Positions 1 through 27,062 of a stretch of 64,000 nucleotides of DNA are shown one piece after another. The notes under the pieces were generated by a model. That model saw nothing but the letters and a program-made list of their open reading frames with translations, made no database searches and had not been told where the DNA came from. Location of the stretch: positions 14,535,575 through 14,599,574 of the forward strand of contig JACDQD010000005.1 of assembly GCA_019843655.1 (NCBI GenBank), read 5' to 3'. The first letter of the stretch is position 1; each line of letters begins with the position of its first letter. This DNA is from Lethocerus indicus. Taxonomy: Eukaryota; Arthropoda; Insecta; Hemiptera; Belostomatidae. A program made the position numbers and the translations under genes.

Positions 1-2253
1 TACCTTTAAAAATACTAGACTGTGCAAAACAGTAAATATAGTGTGGGTAGAATATTTTTAAATATTAATCTTATCAAATAAGCGTGTCGATGCATATGAT
101 TTAAACTCCCTACTCAAATTTCTGCACAGCTACAAAACTATTAAAAATATCACTAAATGTCAAGACTTGTATCACAACTTTAAAAATTTGAGTACAAATT
201 TAGAAGCATAAATTTAAGTACACTTTAACTACCCTAATTGTTAAGCAAAGTTGAAAGAAAATACACTGTTATGTGACTAAAAAGATATTGACATGTACAA
301 AATAAAATATACCCTGCATACTAACATCTTAATATTCAACCTATGAACGATAGGTGTTAGTTACTAACTAAAGATACTACTACACCCACCAAAATGAAAC
401 TGCACAAATAAAAAATTATAAGGTAAAAAATGAAGCATGAGCATGTTTACAGCATACATTTTTATCACAGAGAAATTAAAAATAAATCTAGAAGCACACA
501 ATGAATAGCCAATGAATAATATCCCTTATTTTCTTCTTTAATTTGTCCTCATACAAACATTCGCCACACTAACTTGATACTGAAAAACATATTAACAATA
601 GTCTACCAACCTTTATTCAATAAGTACTATGTAAAGAATCACAAATGATTCCAGACTAATTGCCAATTTATTCTCTATACACCATGGAAATTCACAAAAA
701 ATTATATTGTGGAGATTGACGGTGACCAAGATTACATCATTCATTAACGATCACAGCATAAAAAAATCCAAATATAAAAACAGGCAATATTTCAGTGAAA
801 AAATATAACCTATTTTAGGAAAAAGATAAAATTATGTACTACATATGTTTAAAGTTTATAACCTAATTAGGTATTAATCCATTAATCGTAATTTCAATAC
901 ACTAAAAACTTCTAAACAATGTGTGACCTGACAACAATAAAAGAATGTTGATGTATTCCTATGCATAACACATACTATTTTACATCCTAAATTTAACACA
1001 ATAGTTATCAGTAAATCAATATTAATGATTATGAAGTAATAAATCAATACTTAGATAATTTATTTCAAAACATGGGCAGTAATGGGTTACCAACAATAAT
1101 TTACAAAACCAGAATTTAATTGTACTGACCCAAACATGTACATTTATGTTGCTGCACTGAAGTGATGGATATTTTCAGGTACACTTGGGCAAAGCCAAAA
1201 TGAAATTTTTGTGTCACACATATGAAACAAGATGTTCTGTATACATTTCTTTTGTCTTCTTCACTGAAGGCACTTTAGTGAATTTTTTTTAAGAAAATAT
1301 ATTTTTGTGTGAAGAGTCACCACAGAACTGGTAGTGCCAACAAAAACCATTGGTACAATATTACTCTGAGGTGTTAAAGAAAATAAAGTACTGTAATAAC
1401 CAATCAAAAAGCATATGGGGAATAATAACAGATATGAGTGTTGGGGAATATATAAACTTTTATTTGACTTGTTAAACACCGTGCAGATATTTCGACATAA
1501 TATCAGGTCCCAAAAGTACCTTTTGTTATATATAAACATATGTTACATACTGTTCATAATTACATTTATAACATTGCAGTATATTCTTCATTTTTACTCA
1601 TTGCATCGTAGTTCAAATATAACCTTCCTGGGGTCACATAAAATTTGCATATCACTATGTATAATTAAAATATTAATTTTAAAAATAGTAAAAAATTGTT
1701 ACATTATCACAAATCTCTGAAATAGACATAAACTTTATTTGATACACTTCAAAATGACATGTGCTCCGTATCAACAGCATAAATATTATATCCTGACTGT
1801 ACTCTTACAGTACCTAATATAAAGAATATATCATATGATACCTTTTATGAAATCATTGACAATGCATAAAATAAATAGAAAACAAAATTTGTCACTAACA
1901 TGCAGAAATGTGCAAGAAATTAACTCCTTTCTTAATTTCTCACACATTGAAATATATTTTTATAAATAATCCTAAAGGAAAATCAACCATCTCAAAAGTA
2001 ATATTAACAACCACGTCCGGGTCTAATAAAAAAATATTCAAACTGCGCAGGCAGGGAGATTTACTCTATTTTTACATTTAGCAATTATTAAATTGCACGG
2101 TAATATAGAATCTATTCTAACAGAAAAACAAAACAGGTATTATTTTATTTTACTTACTTTGTCAAAAATAAACAGAACTAATGTATTAATTCAAATTGTA
2201 AATAAAATATACAAACTTATGTAACAAAATTTTAGTAAATAATATCTGTAGAT
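1..2253 (-). other. 3' UTR or 3' flank of RB1CC1
   Basis: No coding exon is visible on either strand; the short open frames are AT-rich and low in complexity. The stretch is CpG-poor like the gene body next to it. It lies downstream of the RB1CC1 stop codon, so at least part should be 3' UTR. Minus-strand poly(A) signals appear as TTTATT on the plus strand in several places (for example near 613 and 1734), and I cannot say which one is used. Confidence 0.5.
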
Positions 2254-18022
<15,769 letters not shown>

Positions 18023-18115
18023 TGTTGTGCCGCCCTCAAACCCTTCTTAATGAGCTGAAGCCAGCTCACTTTTCTTGTCAATCAAACATTTTTTCAACAA
18101 CCCCTTAACCCACAC
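18023..18115 (-). other. RB1CC1: RB1CC1 5' UTR segment with splice acceptor
   Basis: Upstream of the ATG the minus strand runs to a U-rich tract and AG immediately before 18115. The start codon therefore appears to lie in a second exon whose first 93 nt are untranslated. Confidence 0.55.
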
Positions 18116-19774
18116 CTAAAAATAAAATAATATATTTCAAAATAAATAAAAATATTATTTCCACATAAGGTGTTCAGTATTAAGATTATGTAATGTAAAC
18201 AACTCCAACTATAAAAATAATACATAAGCATGAGAAACATAAAATTACAGCTACTAGAAATTAATAAAACAATACTTTAAATTGAAATAAAATGAATAAA
18301 CATACTTATCCAAACAGAACTAAATAGAAACTAAAGTACAGATCTCAAACCAAATAGTGAAGTTTATTCAATCACAAATTATATAGATGTTGTACTTTAC
18401 AAAAACAGAAGTGATGCAGTTCATGTGCAATTAAACTGTTTCTTTCAGTATATATACGTTAATTTATCTTATTTATTGAGTATTAATTATAAATATATAA
18501 TAAATTTCCAATCAACACAAATTATTTCATTACAATTTAATTGGTTTCATTTAAACTTATTTTATTAGTAGAATAGGAAATGCAAAGCACGATATAAAAT
18601 CATGAGATGCATTTGCCTAATTTCAATAAGAAACAATAAAATTAACATTAATGAAAATGCACAGTGGTTAATTATAAGTAGAGTCAATCACCATGCAATA
18701 TTGATTTGTGACTGTAAGCAAATAATTGCAATTGGCCTTCCAAAAAGTTGTATATATCAGTAGAAATATATGTACAACTCGTAAAGGGCCAAATGGAAAG
18801 ACACGGAAGAAAATGTTAACTGCAAGGTCACTCTGCTTTCTTGTTCAAACTTGTGCAGTTACAGCTGACAATCAAAACAATAGAACAAAGACGACTCTGT
18901 TTTACCGCAGGACCTTTTCCACATTAATCGAATACTCGATGCTAGTAGAAGCGATCGCGGCCGAATGTAAAACTAGCGAATTTCGAACGTACCCTTCTAA
19001 ATTTAGCTTCGCACAATGAAACAAATCCATTCCATTTCCACAACCAAATGGCACTGTCGCCCAATAGTCTGTCAAATACAGCTGATCATTCAATTGCAAA
19101 AGAAAACACAGCTGGGCAAGCGCACTACCACTTCTTAAACTTATTCAATAATGCGAGTAAAAGATTTTGAACTCACTCTTTAATTGCACCTATCCGTAGT
19201 GCGAAGACTGAACATAGTGTTATCTTAACGTTGTTTGGCAAAGGACTGTTATTACGCTTAATATCGTTGCCAAAATATTAGCAAAACATTGGCAGAATAC
19301 GCGCAGAAGGTCATGAACTCCCCGGGAAATTCGAATGCCAGCTTCAATTTATTCGAATTTACAAGAACAAGGTCGCTTACTTATTAGGACAATACTAAAA
19401 ATCTTAATCACTAAATTATACATTAACGATTAAATGTATAAGAACATTGTATTAAGGTCAAAACGATTATTGCTATATATATTTTCGGGAAAATACTATA
19501 TTTCTTTTAAAAAGAGGAATTTTACGACGATAAAATAAATATTCGGCTTTAATCAAATACTTAATCTACTCATTCTGAATTATGATTCCGCTTGCGTTTA
19601 GAAATGGAATAATAATTGTTGATATCCTAAAGGCCGTGGAATAAAGACACTTGTACCAGCTGCCAAAATCCATTCCGGTAAGAGGAGTTCGTAGGAAGGG
19701 TAACTGGTGACTCCTTTTTCCTGCTCGTTTGTAAATTAGGTTCCCTTACAGTGGTAAATAATTTTAAAAGAAAA
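18116..19774. promoter_or_regulatory. Divergent promoter interval between RB1CC1 and flower
   Basis: The two genes are transcribed away from each other, with 1,752 bp between start codons. The interval includes RB1CC1's probable 5' intron and a CpG-containing patch at 18.9-19.35 kb (with GCGATCGCGGCCG near 18951) and again near 19.59-19.76 kb. The open frames on both strands around 18.73-19.1 kb show no recognisable protein and overlap each other in antisense. This is probably a shared bidirectional promoter. Confidence 0.55.
19177..19209 (-). promoter_or_regulatory. Candidate RB1CC1 initiator and short first exon
   Basis: On the minus strand TTCAGTCT, a good arthropod initiator, centres on 19209. 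It is followed 33 nt later by AAAGA|GTGAGT, a good donor, which could splice to the acceptor at 18115. The surroundings (18.9-19.35 kb) are rich in CpG compared with both gene bodies. The exon is inferred only from motifs. Confidence 0.35.
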
Positions 19775-22700
19775 ATGGTGAGTCGAACACAGGAATGTGA
19801 CTGCATTTAAATATTTCATGTTTCTGACGCCACTTACACCGAACATATTGATACATGGTATCGTGACATTTGTTTCAGTCGTTTATGGACAAAATAGGAA
19901 CGTTATTGCAGAGACCTGGAGAGGACGTGGTCCCCAAAGATGAAGTACCCTGGTGGATGAAATATTCCGGTAGAATATGTGGAACTGTTGGTAGTGGAAG
20001 TAAGTTTTGCTTTTATATAACATAAGGAGTCAGTTAAAAAATACTTTTATGGCATATATTAGATGAAACATCCACCAATAATAATTGTCATGCTCTCTGA
20101 TAATGATGAACCCTAAAAAAATTTGGTTTTAAAATGTTTAATTTTTAAAACTTGTTTTATATATAATATTTTCTATAATGTATTTTTATAATTTATTTCT
20201 TAGTTCTTCCAAGTGTTGCTTTTTTTTTAGTTACCTAGAAAGTTGTAACTATGAAATAAAATAGATTAATTTGCAGTTATTTTTGTCAAATATATTTTAA
20301 ATTTCTTTTATCTAAATCTGATAACTCTGTAACATTATTCTATTCCAAATACACTGCCCCTCCTGATATCACTGAAATGTAGGTTATTATATCACTTATT
20401 TTTTATAACACCATAACTTGGATTTTATTTAATATAAATAATGTTTTTTTTTTTTTTTAATCTGGTTAGTAAAATGTTGTTTTACATAAAAAAGTGTTTA
20501 TAGTAGGCACTTTTTTCTACAATTTGTTCAGGTATGTTTAAAATGAGAAGTGTATCAGAAAAATCTTTTTCACTCAAGAAAACCTAACAAGTTTTGTCCC
20601 GTATTGCACATATACAAAGATGAAATAATTAAATTACTTCCTTTTGAAAAAGTGTTGTAATCTCTATGTAAAATTATGTAAAGCCCATAATATAATAGTG
20701 CATTCACTATATATTATTATATTAATTTATATTTTTTTAGTTGCAATATTTTTTGGTCTTTGGAACTGTCTTGGGATTCTCTTAGGAGATATAACTTGTT
20801 TAGTTGCTGGAATGTGGCAGATGTAAGTATAATTAGTGAATATTCTAACAAAATTTTTATATCTTCTTAACTCATTGTTCTATAGGCCATATAATTACTT
20901 CTGTAGTTTTTTATACTTTTTCATTTAGCAGATGTAAATGTCCACTTGTCATATGGAATCATATTATCTAGTTGCTTGTAAATGACAGTATCCTGTAATA
21001 TGGTCTGTTTGGAATTTCAGGGTCGCAGGTTTTATAGTAATTGTAATAGAGGCTCCTTGCTGTTGTCTATTCATAGACTTTGTTCAAACTCTTAGTGAAT
21101 GGGTCGACAAGAAACCTTATTATTATCGAGCAGTGTTCTACATCCTGTAAGTGAGTTTGTGTTAGTTTCACATGGCTTTTGCCGTAGCCCTCAAATTAAA
21201 ATCATGATTATGAGTTCAAATGATGCCTTTTTCAATTCTTCTTTGCTGTAAGGTACAGCAACAATATATAAGTTTGAAACGTCTTTTAAAATGATAAATA
21301 GAAATGGTCAAGACTACTCTGTTAAGTCTATTGCTATTGCATTTTTTATTTTTATTGAATCTGTTCAACCGAAACATTTTTAATTTAAATATTAATGAAC
21401 ATATTTATGATTTCAAAACTGTCCTGCTGGTAACGGTTAATTAGGTATTACAATAGTTATTAATTTAATCATTGTTAATAAATACTAATTATCATTAAGT
21501 AAGTGCAATAATATTATTTAATAAACAAATTTCCTTATTTCTATTTTGTTGTATAACATTATCCTATGTATAATGTTTATTATGAATAACTGCAAAATAT
21601 TTAAATTTGAATAAAGATAATAGTGAATAACACAGTACCATCAAGTGTGAGATTATCTTGCTACTGATGTGAAAATGTAAGTGTTGATGACTGAAATATC
21701 ATTTTATCAAAAAATTTATATTTTATGTCATGTAACTTCTTATGTCTTCTTTTTGAGATAAAAAGACATACATTAAGACATGACTACAGTAATTAGGAGT
21801 GGCTGAGAGTTGTATATTTAAGTTTAGCAGCAGCTGCGATTCTTCTCCAACATTTAATACATTTTAAAAATACTAAGTGCATACGTATACTTTCTTCTGG
21901 TATATTCCCTTCCATGAATTGATTAACATATTTGGCATCATAATTTAAATACTTATTATTAAGCTTCAAATCTGTGGATTATTGTTAATTGCTATTGTTT
22001 ACTTACAATATTGTACAAATATATAATATTATGTTTACTATTTACAATTTACAGTGATAATTTATATGGTTTTTATTAAGTTTTGTTTAGCATTAATTCT
22101 CAGTTTTTTATGTATTAGTCATGCATTAGATGTTTGAAAATTAAATATTTAAATTGTTATATAATTGACATTGAAACTATTTGTTCTCAAATGTATTGAG
22201 AACATTATTTATTAAATTCATATTGCAGAGCTTCTATTCAACATATCTCCTATTTACCTTTTTTCCAGGATTGCTATTCCATCAGTGATTCTTTGCCCAG
22301 GCCTGAACAGTATATTTGGATGTGGTTTGATATTCTTGACTGGTGTTATATATGGAATGATGTCTCTTGGAAGAAAGTGAGTTATCAGGGTTTTTTTAAT
22401 GAAATTGCTTAGTGTTTTGGTGTGTGGATCTATATGCTTTAGTTGTGGTATATTAATTTTCAATGCTATAAGAAAATGGTGGTGGTTACTAACAATTTCA
22501 TTCATTTTATAAGCAACTTTATTTCTGGTAACTTCTGTAGATAGATGAAGCAAACATTACAATAAAGTAAGTGAATTGTCTCTACTTTTTGACAAAAATT
22601 GTGTTAAGGGCTCAATTGTGAAAGACAAAAGAGATTTAGTTCAGTAATATTTCAAGATTAGAGAGTACTAAAAGAATTTTCAAGTGACATATGGCACTTC

Positions 22701-23352
22701 ACAGGATATTTAATTGACAGTTTATTTTGATAAGATTATATTAATTATAATGACAAACAATTTGGTGGTTTTTTAAATCTAAAATTTTTTTATCTAAATC
22801 TGGGGCTCAATTTAATTGATTGTGTCTAACGTTTTAATCGTGCAGTTAAAAGGTAATTTACATTTTGTCTGGAGCATCATAACTCTTACAACCTTGGGAA
22901 CACTCATTGATTTGGTCCAGTGCTATATCAATTTTGGCCTTTCACCATTGTTAGTAACATTCTGTCAATAAATTAGTGTGGCATGTATGCTTATGTACAG
23001 TTTGCACTTTTAAAGTGCTCAATCAGTAACCAATGTGTGTAGGTGCCTCATTAATAAATTGATTGCCAATGAAAATGGTGGAAAATCAAAACCAGGTTGG
23101 CATAAGACCAATTCAGAGAATAGAAACAGAACATTACAAGAGTGTTGAACTTAAATTAATGTTTAGAAGAAAAGTAGTGTTAACTTTTTGTGTTTATTGA
23201 TTATGGATAGATTATTTTACCTTTGACTGTTTTCATGTCTGGAACATTGTTTTGATGAATGTACTTAAATTTGAAAATTGGTGTCAAACCTGCCATGTGT
23301 TAAGTGTCATTAAAAAATAAAGTAGTAAGTGGTATTTTTTATACTCTGTATG

Positions 23353-23406
<54 letters not shown>

Positions 23407-24052
23407 TATACATACATAAATGTGTGCGTGTTGCTTCATCAAATGATATGTTGCACCGAAATTTGAAAAAAAAGTAATTCAAGGACTTTGAGGATAAAAA
23501 GGGTTTAGTTGTGTACATTTTGGACGGTTATGATGAACAGAGGGTCGAGGGATGATGTAGCTGCGATGGCTTCACCGACGGGGATCGTGACACAAGGGGG
23601 AGTCGACCATTCTTCCACACTCATGGAAGACCCAGATGTGTGGCGGCCAACATAAACTCAGATCAATATGCAAGGCAATGACAACATAAAAGCATGAATG
23701 TTTTGTTTCTAAATATTTTCCTCTAGTGCAGTGGTTCGCAACTAAACCTTCAGAATGTCAATCCACAATGCATGAATTGTAGATAGCTTTGTCGTTTATT
23801 GCAAGTTACAATTAAGTATGAATTTTACTACAGATAAATAGTTGGGACGCTCTGATGTAGTTGCAATAGCCTGAGCTTTTTTCTTAATTCCTCTTGTTTG
23901 CTTTATATACTTAACAAAAGTTTGCATTTGTGTGTAATTTAGTGTAATGTAAGTGTACTGATGATATATGTATGTGTACATATTATTTTAATTCGTAATG
24001 TTTGTGTATTCTGACGAAAGAAGAGGATTGAAGTGAATAGTATTTAATATTC

Positions 24053-24104
<52 letters not shown>

Positions 24105-24923
24105 TCGATGCTTAACCAGCAAGAAAGTTTGTTTCCATTGAATAACAGTTGTGAGTGTTAAGATAACTAACTAATAATTTACATTTAAACATATTTTGCA
24201 ATAACAAAGTTACATTTTTGAAGTTAGTCTTCTGGGATTATTTAGGTATGTTTTCTCAGGTTATATCTCTTCTGTTTTTATACAGAGTAATTTTTCTATT
24301 AGTCATTGGCTCTAAAAACTATTAACATATAAAATTATGAAAAGTATCCTGAATTCAAGAAGGCAAATGGATGTGCAGTTTTATAGCTGATTGATAATTT
24401 TAGCTGATGGATAGTTTTGTTTGGCTTTTTATGAAAGTAGTATTTTTAAAAAAACACCAAGGTCCAACTAAAGTAGCACCAAGATATGTAATATCACAGA
24501 AGGAGAATTTCTGTATTTAGAAAATACTACTACAATTTTTTTTTCTAAACCGATTTATAGAAGTATTGACAGTGTTACTTTGTTTAATATATTCGACTTA
24601 AATTGTAATTAGCACACCTCTAATGCTTACAGGCACTATAATATTAAAGAGTCATGTACTGATGCCTAAGGTTTTATTACACCTATGTTGTGGACTTTTG
24701 GTTAGCTGTAGTTGAACCATGATAAAAGTTAGAGTGCATGTGTATTTATTTTTAAGAAATATTGTATGAATGTTATGATTATATTTGCTTTAGGGCTTCA
24801 GCCGAAGAGATGCGTGCCAATGCAGTGCAAAACAATTCAGGACCATCAAGACAGTCGACTAAAGCTAACCTTTTCGATAATGCAGCTCCAATGGGCATTT
24901 CTGGCACAGTACCTCCAGTCTGA
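19775..24923 (+). CDS. flower: Flower calcium-channel-like membrane protein, 6 coding exons
   Basis: Flower (Fwe; vertebrate CACFD1) is a multi-pass synaptic-vesicle and plasma-membrane protein linked in flies to vesicle endocytosis and to cell-competition fitness signalling. Coding exons: 19775-19777, 19879-19999, 20741-20822, 21021-21146, 22269-22376, 24794-24923. They sum to 570 nt, 189 residues plus stop, with GT-AG introns and consistent phases. Exon 1 contributes only the ATG, since GTGAG follows directly. Family marks are MSFMDKI at the start, [32 protein letters not shown], then ILCPGL and [15 protein letters not shown]. Membrane segments lie at about 38-57, 59-80, 108-126 and 128-146. 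E79 sits exactly at the position of the fly E79, reported as channel-like. The tail ends in [13 protein letters not shown], resembling the ubiquitous fly isoform. Confidence 0.96.
22377..23540 (+). other. flower intron 5, first part
   Basis: AT-rich intron. Read-through of the exon 5 donor meets TGA at once (AGA AAG TGA, 22378-22380), so a retained intron would end the protein as ...LGRK. An (AT)n tract lies at about 23356-23409. No other exon is evident. Confidence 0.6.
23356..23409. repeat. (AT)n microsatellite
   Basis: Long AT run with a CATA interruption near 23401, in flower intron 5. Confidence 0.95.
23541..23655 (+). CDS. flower: Alternative last exon of flower (different C-terminal tail)
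   Basis: Exon 5 of flower ends with AA of a split lysine codon. At 23541 there is an acceptor (GAACAG|AGGG). Joining it gives K, then [14 protein letters not shown]..., ending in [11 protein letters not shown] and a TAA at 23653-23655: 37 residues in the same phase as exon 6. It would produce a 184-residue isoform. The segment stands out in its intron for higher GC and CpG and for the open frame. I recall PDVWRPT-like tails in insect Flower isoforms of the Lose type but could not check. Whether it is a terminal exon or a cassette is unclear; I see no strong donor or AATAAA close downstream. Confidence 0.82.
24056..24102. repeat. (AT)n microsatellite
   Basis: Long AT run between the alternative last exon and the distal last exon of flower. 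Confidence 0.95.
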
Positions 24924-26662
24924 CTGACCCAGTCAACTTTAAATTAATTATTTTTAATTATGAAAACCATCTCCAAACTCTCTTTCACAAGGGTTCAAAG
25001 ACTTTGTGTTCATTCACCTCTATAACTGCATTGCCCTTGCCTATGATGTATAATGTTTTTATAGGCATCAGGGGACAGTTATTTTTTCAGAATGAAAAAG
25101 TTCCCCCCTTATGCTTCAATTTGGGATTAAAAGACTATTATTTATATTTAATTTAATCGAATATTCCATTATCATTAAAAAATTGTTATTTATTTATCAT
25201 AGGTATGTTAATCTGCACTGAGGTATAATATTTTATTGAAACCTTTTAATACTGAACATTTGTGGTTATCATATAAGTGAGAATGTTTAAGTCAATGTTT
25301 TTAAGTTTGCTTACATGCTTATAAGACAGATGAATGTAATATATTGCTGAAGTCATAATTTGTTTACTGTGGGATATAAAATAATTTGTTTAATTAAATT
25401 ATGTTTACATTTATTATCTTTATAAGTTGGAACTATTTATGATAAGTTTTGTTATATGTAAATAATTTGATGAAAACAAATTATACATTTACGATATTGC
25501 ACATTTATGTAGTTGTAGGCTATAGATAAAAAATATTTGGTTTCTTCCTGAGATATTTGATAATTAATAATCATTCAAATGAATTATTTTATATTTTTTA
25601 TATATTATTTATTTTATCTGAGAGCTTGTTATTGTTATAATTCTCACACTTATTATTTTGAATCTCATCTATAGAAATTGTTTAGATTTTCGGTATTATA
25701 GTAAAAATAAAATATTATTTTTTAATTGTATATGATTTTAATGTGAATTAAGTGGTCTCCAATTTTTATGGCTTGTAGTACTATAAATACATTCGACCCT
25801 GTTTGTATCTATTATTATATGTGTATATATATATATATATACATACATACATATAAATATTTTGTTTTAAAAATTGAAGCCCGTACTTTCTGCAGCAGTT
25901 TGTACTCATACGATATACCTGATGAACATTCTAAATTCTAAAATTGCAGGAATGCATGACATTATAAAATATTATGTAATCAATATAGAAATATTATTGA
26001 AAATGTTCTACTAATGGTCGTATAATACATTAGATAATTCTGTACAAATAAACTGCTTGTAAAAAATAATGTTGTCAATTAAAGTTATTTTATATATTGT
26101 TCATTTCATATTTGGCTTGTGTCATGCTGCATTTTGTTTTGTTATTTAAAAGGTTTATGAAAATAATTATGTTGCTTAACTAGCATATATAATGATTAGA
26201 AGTACCAGTAATGTATGATGTATGTTCACATTTAAAATATAATATAACTAGGTATAAATTCTTTGTTAGTTGGTGAAGATTGTTAGGCATGTTGTTAAAT
26301 ATAATGTTGAAATAAGTATGGTATATGTAAAAGACCATATGTTTTGTGCATTTTTAATTTAAACATAAGAATTTACATTCCTCTCATTGTATTGTTTTCC
26401 AGTACACTATGCCAAGTTTCTCTCCATTTATTTTTTATATACCTATTGTAGCTCACCTATCCGAATTTGTTTCAAACTCTGGGGGTTACTTTGTTCAATT
26501 GGTTTATATTCACATCACCATATCATTTTACATGTGTTCAAGATTATTAAATCATAGATCCAGATAAGGAGAGATAGTTAAAATATAGAAATATTTGTGG
26601 CTTACAATCCATAACTAATGTATTGTGTGTAAATTATATAAATATAAGATTAATTTAATAAA
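24924..26662 (+). other. flower: flower 3' UTR with candidate poly(A) signals
   Basis: Non-coding, AT-rich and CpG-poor after the flower stop. AATAAA hexamers occur at 25706-25711, 26047-26052 (followed by GT-rich sequence) and 26657-26662 (followed by TTGTTTCTTTCTTT). The second and third are the best cleavage candidates, which would make the 3' UTR about 1.1 or 1.7 kb long. Confidence 0.55.
25824..25853. repeat. Short (AT)n / (CATA)n tract
   Basis: Small AT and CATA repeat within the flower 3' UTR. Confidence 0.85.
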
Positions 26663-26826
26663 AGACATACTGAATTGTTTCTTTCTTTATTTTTTAAATA
26701 ATTTTTAATTCCTTTCTAATAGGTTATAACAATACATATTTTAGTTTCCTCAAAAATAATATTTGAAATAAAGGTAAACAGGATGAAATTAATTTACTTT
26801 TTTATTGCTCGAATGAAATAATTCTG

Positions 26827-27062
26827 TTACACTTGATTTTTTATCTTTATAAGCCCAGAATTAAATGGACTCCAGGTATAAGTTTCAGTGTCTGAGGGCA
26901 CTTTGGGAACTGGTGGGGTCTCTTCCTTCTTTTCTTCAGCAAGGGACTTTCCTCCCATTCTACATTTGTATCCTCTGTCACACTGTACACTACAATCACT
27001 AAAATAAACACACACAAACAGACACTACTCTGGGTGTGTGGCGGGGGGTTGTTGGGTGTCAC
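26827..27062 (-). other. Uncertain minus-strand exon candidate, convergent with flower
   Basis: An open frame runs from an acceptor (TTTATTTTAG at 26999-27008) to a TAA at 26827. It encodes a charged peptide with two cysteines near its start, MGGKSLAEEKK and a TYTWSPFNSG motif. A possible donor (GCAGG|GTGACA) ends just upstream at 27063, leaving a 64-nt intron and an open frame before it. I do not recognise the protein. The other reading frame across the same bases is also open, which weakens the case. It could be the last exon of a small gene, a pseudogene or chance. Confidence 0.22.

Noticed and set aside
18726..19099. Open frames on both strands in the divergent promoter
   Set aside because: They overlap in antisense, lack protein features and fall where promoter and 5' UTR are expected.
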